DNA from: Azolla caroliniana
Lineage: Eukaryota; Polypodiophyta
Length of the DNA stretch: 64,000 nt
Reading direction: 5' to 3'
Assembly (NCBI GenBank): GCA_043228905.1
Contig: JBHGNT010000010.1
Span: 10,540,001 to 10,604,000 of the forward strand
Below the pieces are notes generated by a model that worked only from the letters and a program-made list of their open reading frames with translations, did not search any database and had not been told where the DNA came from. Both the position numbers and the translations under genes were made by a program. Shown here in pieces: positions 11,658 through 22,316 of the stretch. How positions within the stretch are numbered: position 1 is the stretch's first letter; every line of letters begins with the position of its first letter.

Positions 11658-11949
11658 GTATGCATACAATATGTATGGTTTTTATTTTTTCTGAGAAAAA
11701 AGAACTCCCTCCCATTAGTTAGGTGAATCACATATACATATTAGACTATGTGGGCTATTGTTGTGTGACACCTTAGATCAAAAAATGGGGGGGGGGGAAT
11801 TGTTGTCCACAAAACAACAAACGGCTGTATGAAAAATCCTGTTGCTTTTCAACAAGCACCAAAACATAGCTAGCAAGCTTCTGAAAACAACTAGACATTG
11901 ATATCACTAAAAGCAATATGGGTGATTTGTTGGCAATGGGGGGTAGAGT
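11658..11949. other. Short spacer, nothing recognised
   Basis: Contains a run of nine or more G near 11788. No coding signal. Confidence 0.5.
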
Positions 11950-13572
11950 TAGTGAGGTGGCTGGTAGTAGCATTTCGGATGTCCTGACAGAAGTCCACCA
12001 ATGGTCTGGTTTCCTAGAGTGAGATAAAGTGTGCTCGTGCCAATTCTTGAGAACATTGACGAGAACATTCCAAGGTAGAGTTTGGGGCTCTCCAAAGAAT
12101 TCCTTTTCTCAATAGTTTCTAGGCTTTCATGACCGATTGTACTAGTGCATTGTCCATGTTGTGCGGAATCTTCATGTTCAATTCCTTTATAAATGCCCAG
12201 CAGGGGGTGTTCAGCCATTTCACCCCCCCCACTCTCGGTTTCCATACATTTAATCTGCAATGGCATAAAGTTTTCTACATTTCCTCTCTTGGAGTTAAGC
12301 ATCTCACAACAAATTTATCCATTAATGCCATGCTCTGTATTTATGGATTGATTAGACATAAGTCTCTATCTTTCTTTTTTCGTGTTATGGTGCACCATAC
12401 CACTTTACTCGTTACATTACCCTTAGTCTTGTGGGTCTAGAGAAATTGTGTAATGTCTCTTTTTATTCTTGCAAGTTCTGTTTTGTCCCAAATCTAGCAA
12501 GAAACGTGTGCCATAGCATTGATAGCAAAATTTGATTAACAAATAGGACTCTTCTTGCAAGAGAGAGCATGGTTGTGCTCCACAGTCTAATCTTGTTTTT
12601 GATGCATTGTTTTAAAGATCAAATTAGCAACTGTTTGTCCCAATTAATGCCAATCCAAAACCCCAAGGATCGCATTGCGACATTTTCAGACCGCCAACAA
12701 AAGGCTGAATCCGAACACCATGATGGTTTCTAACCTCTTCCAATCCATAGACTTTTTTATTTGTGCCAATTTATTTTGGTTCCTAAGCATTTGTAGAATC
12801 GGTCTATCCATTGTTCGCTCCTCAACTAGTTGTCATGGGTGCCTTTGACGAACAACATAGTATCATTTGTAAAGGCAGATATCCTAGTTTTGATTTGTGT
12901 TCAAGAATTTTCAGACCATGAATTTGCATCGCAAGGGCTTGTAAACCTGCATCCAGCACATCAACATACAATAGAAAGAGGAAGGGGGCTAAAGGGCACC
13001 CTTGCCTAATAGAACAAGTGATCTGGAAGCATGTACCCTTTTTCCCACAATGAGAACTTGGCTACTAGTTGTATTTGAAAAGTGCATTTTCCTTAGGACT
13101 TTATCTAGATATTGCCAATTGACCTTGTCGAACACTTTTTCAAAGTCGAGCACTAGAATTGCAATATCCTGCTTCCGTTATCGTGTTATTGCACAAGCTT
13201 CCTAGCATATAAATAGATTTTCAAATATGCATCTATCTTCCATAAATCCCGATTGGTCAACATGGATTAGCTTGGGCATTAGTCATTTGATTTTGTTCAC
13301 CAATATTTTAGCATAGATCTTGTAAATGGTGTCCAATATGGTAATTGGTCTCCACTTTTTCAGATCTGCATGTAGCATTGAATCATTAGATTTTGGAATT
13401 AGATAGATTATGCCTTTCGGGAAGCTTTCCGGCATCCAACCACCATGCCATATTTCAGCAAGACCCTTGATCAAAGACTTCTTAATAGCATCCCAAAATA
13501 ATTCATAGAATAGTCTACCTAAACCATCTAGACACAGGGCATGAGTCCCCATTGATGGATAACAAGGCATTA
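11950..13572 (-). pseudogene. L1-type LINE reverse transcriptase remnant (LINE N)
   Basis: Read leftward, 13570-13283 encodes the RT fingers/palm start (MPESFPKGIIYLIPKSN, LKKWRPITILDTIYKI). The next segments, in shifted frames, contain VLDFEKVFDKVNW (about 13160-13120) and CSIRQGCPLAPFLFLLYVD (about 12999-12945), both standard L1-type RT motifs. The catalytic FADD box reads FTND (AFTNDTMLFVKG, about 12870), so one metal-binding Asp is replaced. Several stops and frameshifts and no endonuclease domain: a dead 5'-truncated copy. Its left boundary is vague. On the right it stops just before the TSD of Copia A. Confidence 0.85.
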
Positions 13573-13577
13573 GATAT

Positions 13578-13976
13578 TGTTGGACGGCAAGCTCAACCGG
13601 ATTTGGATCGATTGAATAAGCCTGAGTAGGATTGGCATCCGGAAGGATGAAGCCGGATCGGCGAGCCGGTGAGCTAGATCAAACAGTAACCGGAAGCCTA
13701 GTAGTAGCCTAGACTACTAGGTAGTTAATAGTCTCGTAGTTAGTGTCAGACACTCGTATGAGCATTGAAGTACACAATACTTCTGTCAGTCCTCTTAGGA
13801 CTTGTATAAATAGTGTTGTTGAGCACGTTGTATGTACAGAGAACTGTTATTATTTTGAACCAGATTTAACTTGTTTTGCTCTTTCTCTGTCTCTCCCGCG
13901 TACTATCAAGCTCTCCATTAAACCTGCGTTCCTGTGTTCGGTTTTCTATTGCTTCCGCATGCTATTCGTTTCTACA
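13578..13976 (+). repeat. 5' LTR of Copia A (399 bp)
   Basis: Begins TGTTGGACGG and ends TTTCTACA. A TATAAATA box lies at 13805-13812. It matches the 3' LTR at 24375-24789 along its length but lacks a 16-bp segment near 13665. Confidence 0.95.
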
Positions 13977-13991
13977 TGGTATCAGAGTGAG
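13977..13991 (+). promoter_or_regulatory. Primer-binding site, tRNA-iMet type, Copia A
   Basis: TGGTATCAGAGTGAG directly follows the 5' LTR and is complementary to the 3' end of plant initiator tRNA-Met, the usual Copia primer. Confidence 0.9.
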
Positions 13992-14077
13992 ACGGTTGAG
14001 AACCTCTACAACCGACCTTACCTCAAGAAGAAAACCTAACCTTCGTAAAGAACAAGAAAAACAAAATAGACAGAGGA

Positions 14078-14752
14078 ATGGCTAGCTCGCTCCTGGTGGA
14101 GAAGCTCAACATAACCAACTACGCATCTTAGTCTTACAAGATGCACCAGTATCTGCTTGGGCATGGTTACTGGAGCTATGTCGACGGAGCTAACGACACT
14201 GCACCTGATGCGGCATACAAGGAATTCCCTGTGTGGGAACAAGCGGCAAGCAGAGTGATGTACTGCTTTGCGTCCATTGTCGGAGACCAACTACTGAGCC
14301 ATGTCCGAGATGCCAAGAGGCCAAAAGAAGCTTGGGGAAACCTGAAGAAGGTTTTCGTGGCAAGCACTACGGCCTGGAAGCTGCAACTCCGATAGGAGTT
14401 GAGCAATGTCTGACAGAAGGACATGTCGGTAGCCGATTACACGGCCCGAATCAAAGAGATCTGTTACTCACTTGCCTCTATCAACGTCACTGTGGAGGAA
14501 GATGAGTTGGTGCAAATCTATCTTGGGGGCCTAGTGTCTAAGTTTACAGTGTTCCGAACGGTTGTATGTACAAGGGAGAATATGCTGTCATTTTTTGACT
14601 TACAGTCGATGCTCCTTATAGAGGAGAACCACGCCGGTGCGTCAACAAGTGCACCCATCGACAACCGGATGCTGTACACGGAGGCGGATCGGCCCTGTGG
14701 GCGTGGTGGACGAGGCGGGTCGGCTCGCAATGGTAGCGGCCGGCAAGAGTAG
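14078..14752 (+). pseudogene. Copia A gag (UBN2-type capsid)
   Basis: ATG at 14078 opens MASSLLVEKLNITNY and the frame continues to 14752 with in-frame stops at TAG 14129, TAG 14393 and TGA 14411. Visible gag motifs are YKMHQYLLGHGYWSYVDG, WEQAASRVMY, EAWGNLKKVF, DYTARIKEIC and VQIYLGGLV. The protein would form the capsid around the element RNA. The TAG at 14393 sits at exactly the same codon as a TAG in the related element I at 45244. Downstream the nucleocapsid knuckle is only recognisable in pieces (about 14850-14900). Confidence 0.9.
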
Positions 14753-15019
14753 GACCGAAGGCATAGAGAACGTGCCGACAACAGTTCTGGACCCTCCACA
14801 AGCAGGGGGAGTCAAGGCAGCACCGGAGGCTGGCAAGCAAAGGCCGACACGGAATGCTAGTACTATGGTAAAAAGGGCCACAGAGAAAGCGAGTGCTAGA
14901 AGAAGCGTGCTAATTTAGACAGATCCGGATCCGACAAGGCCGACAGAGAGAACCGACAATACTCGCACTACGCAAAAGGATCGAGAGGATCCAAAACTGG
15001 GAAAGCTGGTAAAGGGCTA

Positions 15020-15500
15020 GCCTTGGTGATGAAACATGAGGCTAACTCGATGAAGAAGACCACTTCCAAATTGGAGGAAGTGTGGTACGTTTATTCCGGT
15101 GCGTCGAATCACATGACGAGCCATGAAGAGTGGTTCTCTTTCTTGGAGAAACCGGAACAACCAGGAGTTGTTGAAATCGGAGACGACACTCCACAGCCAA
15201 TCGTGCATGTCAGAGAAGTCCCTTTGAGCCACGTCGAACAGAGGGGGAAGCTGATGAACGTATTACACGTTCTGACCATCACGAAGAACCTGGTGTCGGT
15301 TGGACAGATTGTCGACTAGGGAATGCAGGTGCGGTTTACGCACCTCGGGTGCTTCATCAAGGAAGAGGGCCAAATCATTGCGCAAGGGCGCAGAGACGGG
15401 AGGATGTTTATCCTTGACACCAATGACGTCGGCACCGCTTTGTTCGCCAAAGGACAGAAGATTGAATCAGATATTGATCTCTGGCACAAGTTGTTTTCGG
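15020..15500 (+). pseudogene. Copia A protease and GAG-pre-integrase region
   Basis: VWYVYSGASNHM (about 15080-15115) is the aspartic protease active site, normally DSGA, with the catalytic Asp replaced by Tyr. The frame runs on through NLVSVGQIVD and stops at TAG 15317. It resumes as MQVRFTHLGCF... to LWHKLF near 15495, where the middle of the GAG-pre-integrase zinc region is deleted and the frame changes. Both the mutation and the deletion would abolish polyprotein processing. Confidence 0.85.
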
Positions 15501-15501
15501 T

Positions 15502-16362
15502 TTGCCGACAGTTAGTGGCCGGAAGGCCCATGTATGTGAAGCTTGCCAACACGGGAAGCAACACCGGCTTCCATTCCCCACCGAACGAAACCGTAACCGT
15601 AACAAGCTCGACCTTATTCATTCGGATGTATGGGGACCGGCACAGAATGTGAGTCTTGGTGGGAGTCGATATTTCGTCTCCTTCATCGACCACTACAGTT
15701 GGCACACGTGGATCTACGTCATTGAGTGGAAGAGTGAAGTCTTCGAGTGTTTCCGGAACCTTCGAAGTTTGGTTGAACAGGAAATGGAGAGGAGGATCAA
15801 GTGCTTGCGGTTGAATGACGGAAAAGAATATTTTTTCGGCCAATTCAACAGTTATCTGCAGCAAAAAGGAATTTGGAGAGAGTTCAGTTATAGATACACA
15901 CCGGAGCAAAACAGTGTGGCCGAAAGGAAGAACCGGTCGATTGTCGACGCGGCGAGGGCAATGTTGGAGGACATGAGCATGCCCCATTTCTACTGGGCTG
16001 AGGTGGTCCAGACGGCCGTCTACATCCAAAACCGGGTCGGTGACAAGGTGTCCGCGCATGAGTTGTATTTCGAGTGCAAGCCGAATTTGAGACACCTTCG
16101 GATATTCGGTAGCATTGCATATGTGCATGTGCTGGTTGAGAAACGGAGGAAGTTGGATGCAAAGTCGGAGAAATGCATCCTAGTCGGTTACTCGCATGAG
16201 GAAAAGGGGTATAAGTGTTATAACCCCCGAACGAAGCAGGTCCGAGTTAGCTGGGATGTTGAGTTTGATGAGACGGCATCATGGTATCCTTACTGGCTCC
16301 GACTTCCGACCCCGACCCGATACCGGAGGATGAGGCTAGTGAGCCTGAACCGGTCCAGTTAG
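15502..16362 (+). pseudogene. Copia A integrase core
   Basis: Contains CEACQHGKQHRLPFP (end of the HHCC zinc finger), IHSDVWGPAQ (first catalytic Asp), LRLNDGKEYF (second Asp box, altered from the usual SDNG so that Asn occupies the catalytic position) and NSVAERKNR (catalytic Glu). HLRIFGSIAYVHV and KCILVGYSHEEKGYKCYNP are the usual C-terminal Copia integrase motifs. Frame lost at 16362; the next open frame begins at 16281. Confidence 0.9.
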
Positions 16363-18266
16363 AAGACGAAGGGTTTGAGACTCTAGATGAGAGTCCAGAA
16401 TCGTTTTGGTTGAGCGGGCCGAACGAGCGGCTGAGTCGGGATGACCAGTTGGATGAGGAACCAGCGAGTAGTGGAGACTCTGCCGTGCTCTCCCCGCGCA
16501 AGGAACCGAGGAGACGGTTCACGCGCAAAGAAAAGGGGAAGAAGAAGATGCTGGAATACGAAACTCACAACGTTGAGTCAGATCGGAGAGAATCCGACTC
16601 CGTAAAGGATGAAGGCGGATCTTCGGGAACGAAGTCCGGACCGCCCAAGAAGGGCCCCAAACCGGGTAACTATAAGTTACGCCGGTCTTCCCGCCAGAAG
16701 AACCCCATGAAGCGGTATGGGTACAATGAGTACATGGCGCATCACTATGCGTACATGACCAAAGTGGCGGAAGTGCGTCAACTGGAGAGCTACGCAGAAG
16801 CGGAAAAGGATGCAAATTGGCGTGCCGCTATGGAGGAAGAAATGCGGGCACTTGATGCCAATGACACATGGGATCTAGTTGACCCTCCCCGACATTGTAA
16901 ACCGATCGGATGTAAGTGGGTGTACAAGGTAAAGTACAATACCGATGGTTCGGTTAACCGGCACAAGGCCCGGTTAGTGGCGAAGGGATACTTGCAGACC
17001 CACTAAATCGACTACGACAAGACCTTCGCTCCGGTAGCGAAGATGACGACGGTTTGTGTGGTGTTGGCGGTTGTAGCGGCAAGGGGGTGGCATCTTCACC
17101 AGATGGACGTGAAGAATGCATTTCTTCAAGGCGATCTTGAAGAAGAGGTCTTTATGACCCAACCCCTTGGTTTCCAGTCGGAGATGAACAAGTGGGCGGT
17201 ATGCCGACTAAAGAAGTCACTTTATGGCATGATGCAAGCCCCCTGAGCTTGGAATGCGAAGATCACGCACCGGTTGCGTAAGATGGGGTTTGTGGCCTCC
17301 AAGTCCGACTCTTCGTTGTTCATCCGGCAAGGTCTGGATGGTCCGGTTTGCATCTTGCTGTATGTTGATGACCTAGTCATCACCTGACCCAGACTCAATG
17401 AAATCAGTCGGGTCAAGTCCCAGCTGTCGGACGGATTTGAGATGAAGGACCTGGGGGACCTTCACTATTTCCTTGGGATTGAGGTGATCCAAACCCCCGA
17501 TGGCATATTGCTCTCACAAAGACACTATGTGTTGACTATGTTGTACAAGTTTGGCATGATGGAATGCCGACCGATCTCCACACCCTTGGACCGGAACCGG
17601 AAGCTCTGTCCTGACTCCGGACCGGCCTGCGATGAGAAGCGGTTCCGACAAATTGTCGGAAGCCTCATATATTTGACAATCACCTGACCCGACATCAGTT
17701 ATCCGGTCGGCGTGATCAGCCAATATATGCAAAAGCCGACCGTTGAGCACCTTCTATGCGTGCATCGGATTTTGCGATATGTGAGTGGCATGAAGGATCG
17801 GGGATTGGTATATCGGCATGGTATAACTGAAGAGCTAGTTGGCTACACTAATGCCGACTGGGCCGGCGATGCATCGGATCGCCGGTCCACCTCCGGCTAT
17901 ATGTTTTCCCTTGGTAGCGTGGCTATAACGTGGAGCAGCAAAAAGCAGCCAACAATGGCCCTTTCGAGCAGTGAGGCTGAATACCGGGGCGCTACCGTTG
18001 CCACCTGTGAAGCCATTTGGCTTCGACGACTGCTGCAACACCTGCAGATTGAGGTGCCGACCCCGATCTTGATGTACTGCGACAACATAAGCAGCATGCA
18101 GCTCACCAAGAACCCCGTATTCCATGCTCGCACAACGCACATAGAAGTGCACTACCACTTTGTGAGGGAGTGTGTCCTAAGCGGTGAAGTCGAACTTCGG
18201 TATGTTCATACGGATCGGCAAGTTGCCGACATCTTCACCAAATTGCTCGGGTCGGACAAGTTGTAG
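16281..18266 (+). pseudogene. Copia A reverse transcriptase and RNase H
   Basis: A linker rich in Glu/Pro is followed by RT motifs [57 protein letters not shown] and the catalytic YVDD (about 17359-17370), then MKDLGDLHYFLGIEV. RNase H follows with YTNADWAGD, RRSTSGYMF, SSSEAEYRGA and VADIFTKLLG, ending at TAG 18264. Interruptions are TAA 17004, TGA 17245, TGA 17386 and TGA 17685; most sit where a CAA or CGA codon would be expected. YVDD itself is intact, but the enzyme cannot be made in one piece. Confidence 0.92.
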
Positions 18267-18310
18267 CACCTCACCGAAATGCTTGGTGTTCAGCATCTCA
18301 ACGTGCCACA

Positions 18311-18322
18311 CTTGAGGGGGAG
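18311..18322 (+). promoter_or_regulatory. Internal polypurine-like tract of Copia A
   Basis: CTTGAGGGGGAG follows the RNase H tail (MLGVQHLNVPHLRG). It is identical to the 12-mer at 24363-24374 that directly precedes the 3' LTR. No LTR start follows here. Confidence 0.7.
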
Positions 18323-19524
18323 AACTGCCAAAGGCAAAGAAACTGCCGATTGCGCCGGTGAGGGAAGAACCAACAAAGGGGGAGACAAGAAGAAGAACGG
18401 AGCTGAGTCGACAAAGGAAGTTCACACATCTGAACAAGTTGGAGCAGCCGACAACGACGGTAGAGTCAAGAAGGACAGAGCTGACTGGTGTTGTGTTGTT
18501 ACGCGCGTGCGTATAGAATGAGGCAGGACCACGGGGGTCTTGGACTGAGGAATAACCGATCAGGAGTAGGAGCAAGAAAGACAACGGCCGTGCTTCCACA
18601 CACACACACACACACAGATACACAGAAACCGCAACCTAATGAAACAATGGAAACGAGATGAATGTGTATTTGTATATATATATTCTGATGAAAAAGGGGT
18701 TACAACCGGCAGGTCGGTGAACGACAAATCTCCTATGCCTATGCACACGCACACAGAAGAGCGAGATGGAGACTCTACCGGAAGCACTCGGGCGTTCCGC
18801 GGAGCAGAGTCAGCCTCCCGAAAACCTGCACAGAGCAAATACAAAGAAAGATGGAGGAGAAGAGCTCGGTCCCTGTCCGACAACACTTCGTCCTCGACAA
18901 AAGCGATCCCCTTTTACGATTCCTCTCACTCTCTTTTATAGCCCAAGGAGGGAGGCCGTTACAACTTGTTACATCATCTTTATTCTCCTTCCTTTCAGAC
19001 AAAGATATGCCTCGATTTCCTACTTATCAAATCCGTGCGACCTAGGATATTCACATAAGCCGACTTGTACCTAAATATGTACATTACAACAAAACTTGTG
19101 CCGGTTCGCACACATCATTCTCTGATTCCGCCTACGGGGGGTTTTCTCCACAACACTGGAAGAAGAAGGCCAAGACCCGGACATGGTCCGATGTGGTGAA
19201 GGGCCTGGAACCGGAAGACGAATCGGGAGCGACCGATTCGGACAAGAGCTAGAACGAATTGGAAACAACCTATTCGGTTCTACAGACGGATTCGGAAGAA
19301 CCAGATCAATTCAAGGCCAAGAGGACGAGAAGGTAGCGAAGGCCGACACCAACACAAAGGAATCGGCGAATCGGCAAGCACCAAAGTCACAAAAGCGAGG
19401 GAGCTGAATTGGGCCTGTTGAGCAGACAAGCCGACCGAGGAGGTCGAGGTGCGCAGAATCAGAAGGGTCGCGGCAAACTGGACCGGAATGGACGAGGAGC
19501 GCGAGCGAGGTGGAGTGACGCCAG
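18323..19524. other. Extra 3' region of Copia A between RNase H and nested element B
   Basis: About 1.2 kb (plus 24304-24362 beyond element B) separates the two polypurine-like tracts. It has no recognisable protein, includes a (CA)n run at 18597-18616 and, on the minus strand, a TATAAAAG box at 18933-18940 followed by plausible transcribed sequence. Open frames on both strands are short. It may be a 3' untranslated region typical of this lineage or captured DNA with a promoter pointing back into the element. Confidence 0.55.
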
Positions 19525-19529
19525 AAGGA

Positions 19530-20376
19530 TGTTGGGAGACAGGTCCCTCCGGATGGGAAGGGAGAAGAACAGTGCCGATGAACAAACTCAGCCGAGGCCG
19601 AAACCGGATGGTGCAGACCCGGTGAGAACCGGATGAGGAGTCCCCGCTACGGATAGCCGAATGGTGCAGACCCGGTGAGAACCGGATGAGGAGTCCCCGG
19701 CTACGGAGAGCCGGATGGTGCAGACCCATTGAGAACCGGATGAGGAGTCCCCGGCTACGGAGAGCCGGATGGTGCAGGCCCGGTGAGAACCGGATGAGGA
19801 GTACACGACTACGGAGAGCCGGATGGTGCAGGCCCGGTGAGAACCGGATGAGGAGTACCCGGCTACGGAGAGCCGGATGGTGCAGACCCGGTGAGGAATG
19901 CTCACCGAATGAAGAGACATATTCGTAAATATGTTTCTGAGAGTCCATCGAGGCTATATTTGTAAATAGCTGAAAAGTCATATTAGTATAAATATGACTT
20001 AGGGCAAACTTATAGTTACCGTTAGTTGTTGTTGTTGTCATTCTTGTTGGTGCAAGAATAGAGTGTGTGCGTAACTGTACAGAGAGTGAGAGAGAGAGAG
20101 AAAGAGGTCGCTGCCTCGGTTGTAACCGCCGCCTGTGGCGAAGATCTGTGAGCGCGAGGTCATTGCCTCAGTGAACTCACTGTTGTATATTCTTATATAG
20201 TGACAGTTTGCAGCCTGTGGGCTGCCGTGGTTTTTCCCCTAGTTTGGGGTTTTCCACGTAAACCTCCTGTGTATCTACCTCTTCTTTGTGTCGTGTTTTA
20301 TTTCCCGTTTTTTGTGTATCATTCTAAGCTCGGTTGTGGCCGAGCATTGCGCATAAGGAGCGTTGAGTTCCCGTCA
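19530..20376 (+). repeat. 5' LTR of Copia B (847 bp) with 54-bp minisatellite
   Basis: Starts TGTTGGGAGACAGG and ends GTTCCCGTCA. From about 19604 to 19895 it carries about five tandem copies of a 54-bp unit built on CCGGATGAGGAGT and CTACGGAGAGCCGG. Next come three consecutive inverted repeats (19918-19933, 19952-19971, 19976-19999), the last one embedding TATAAATA at 19987-19994. An (AG)n run near 20086-20103 lies in the presumed R/U5 region. Because 54 is divisible by three, repetitive ORFs appear in several frames; they are artefacts. Confidence 0.95.
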
Positions 20377-20378
20377 AG

Positions 20379-20395
20379 TGGTATCAGAGCAAAAC
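20379..20395 (+). promoter_or_regulatory. Primer-binding site of Copia B
   Basis: TGGTATCAGAGCAAAAC starts two bases after the 5' LTR and matches the plant initiator tRNA-Met primer site. Confidence 0.92.
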
Positions 20396-20407
20396 AACAC
20401 AGAAAAA

Positions 20408-21938
20408 GGACGAATCGTTTGGTGGCATGTTCAAGCTCATCGGCTCCAACTATTCGGTGTGGAAGTCGAAGATGAGGGACATGCTCGTGGTTAAAGACCT
20501 CTAGCTGCCGGTTCAGTTAGGGGATAAGAGACCGGACAAAATCGACGCCGCGATATGGGAGGTGATGCACATGAAGACAACGGCGTACATACGGTGCTTC
20601 ATCGACATGAGCCTGTACAACAACTTCAAAGAAGAGAGCAAGGATCATGAGCTCTGGGAGAAGATCGGCATAATGTTCCAAAACAAAAATGCTGTTAATC
20701 AGGTTTCGGTATTTCGGAAGCTAGTAAGACTCCGGTACCAAGATGGCTCTAGCATGGCGGAGCACATGAATGCCTTCCAGGGGCTGATCCACCAGGAAAC
20801 ATCATTGGAAGTACCTCTCTCCGATGAGGTACTTGAGCTACTCCTGCTCGGTTCCCTCCCGGATAGCTGGGAGACGTTGGTTGTCACTTTGGGCAACGCC
20901 GGGCCGGAAGGAAAGCGGTTATCCCTAGCAAGGGTAAAGTCCAGCTTGCTAGATGAGGAGGCGCGTCGGAAAGACAAAGATACGAGCTCCGACTCCAATG
21001 CGCTCCTTACTGAATCGGAACGCGGAAGACATAGAAACCGTAGTCCCCAGAACTGGGAGAAGTCGGGGACACGGTCAAAGTCAAGGGGGAGACCTACTTG
21101 CTTCTATTGGGGCAAGCCGGGACACTTCCAGAAGAACTGTCGGCATTTCCGAAAGGACAAGGAAACCAACGACACCGATTTGAAGCGGATACCGGACCGG
21201 AACGGTAAAGACCGGAGGGGGCCGGACCGGAAGGGGACGACGACAATCGCGGCAAGTGAAGAAGAGTTGATGCTCATCACCGAGGAGAGTGAGATAAACC
21301 TTGCAGGCGACGAGATGACCTGGGTGGTAGACTCCAGAGCGTCGTTCCACCTTACCCCGGACCGGAAATGCTTCTCATCCTACTCAGCCGGTGATCACGG
21401 CTGTGTCCGGATGGGGAATGAAGGTACATGCCGAATTGTCGGCATTGGAGACGTGTGGTTGTCAACACCAACTGGATGCAAGTTGCTGCTGAAGGATGTC
21501 CGACACGTTCCAGAGGTTCGACTGAACCTGATATCAGCCGGTCGGCTAGATGATGAAGGCTACACGGGTAGCATCCGGAACGGTGTCATGAAGTTCAGCA
21601 AAGGGAGCCTGATTGTGGCTCGGGCCCGGAAGGTCAACACTCTGTACCTGATGAATGCCCGGTTAAGTCCAGAAGAAGTGAACGTGGCATCCGACACTGC
21701 CGGTGAGCTGTGGCACAAGACGCTGTGTCACATGAGCGAGAAGGGGATGAAGAGGCTTGCAGAAGACAACCTCATTCTAGTGAAGAACGTGCACTTGGAG
21801 AAGTGCACTGATTGTCTGGCCGGTAAGCATAACCAGACCTCTTTTCGACCAAGGCAACCGATGAGACATAATGCACCACTGGAGTTGGTGCATACGGATG
21901 TGTGTCAAGTGGACACGAAGTCACATGCCGGAGCGTAG
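20408..21938 (+). pseudogene. Copia B gag, protease and start of integrase
   Basis: Homologous to element E at 33932. The start codon there (ATGGACGAATCG) is AAGGACGAATCG here, so the start is lost, and a TAG lies at the codon that is Trp in E (DLWLL, near 20502). From 20562 the frame is open: gag motifs WEKIGIMFQNKN and LLLGSLPDSWETLVVTL, then the knuckle CFYWGKPGHFQKNC, where the second Cys has become Trp (21108-21110). Protease reads VVDSRASFHL, with the active-site Gly changed to Arg. GAG-pre-integrase ELWHKTLCHMSEKGMKRL and CTDCLAGKHNQTSF follow. TAG at 21936 interrupts integrase at HAGAQ. Confidence 0.92.
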
Positions 21939-22316
21939 TACTTCGTGACATTCATAGATGACCACAACCGGAAGCTGTGGGCCACATCGTTGAAGACAAA
22001 GGATCAGGTGCTATCCATCTTCAAAGAACTCCACGCGAGAGTGGAAAGAGAAACCGGCCAGAAGCTGAAGGCGGTTCGAGCAGATAACGGAGGTGAATAC
22101 CGGGGGCAGTTCGAGGAGTACTGTCGCTCGAAAGGAATCCGGCTCGAATTTACTGTGCCGAAGACGCCAGAACTAAACGGACTGGCCGAGAGGATGAACC
22201 GGACTATAATGGAGAGGGTCCGGAATATGCTAGCGCATGCAAAACTACCCAAGAAGTTCTGGGCTAAGTCATTGTCAATGGCGACATATGTGATAAATAG
22301 ATCACCCTCAGTACCC
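21939..22316 (+). pseudogene. Copia B integrase core, cut off at a deletion
   Basis: Continues the integrase frame after TAG 21936: YFVTFIDDHNRKLWA, VRADNGGEYRG with the second catalytic Asp, and LNGLAERMNR with the catalytic Glu. It stops being homologous to element E at SPSVPL (about 22316), where an internal deletion removes the rest of integrase and the first part of RT. Confidence 0.9.

Noticed and set aside
18177-18886. Minus-strand ORFs in the 3' region of Copia A as genes
   Set aside because: They overlap RNase H coding sequence and a (CA)n run and show no protein motif.
19604-19895. Regular repeats resembling a CRISPR array
   Set aside because: The units are contiguous 54-bp tandem copies without unique spacers, found inside plant Copia LTRs.
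19280-20041. Long repetitive minus-strand ORF (253 codons), and similar ones at 23235-23963, 33017-33505 and 38633-39031
   Set aside because: They are read-through of the 54-bp LTR minisatellite, whose length is a multiple of three, so several frames stay open. They lie in LTRs and cross LTR boundaries.
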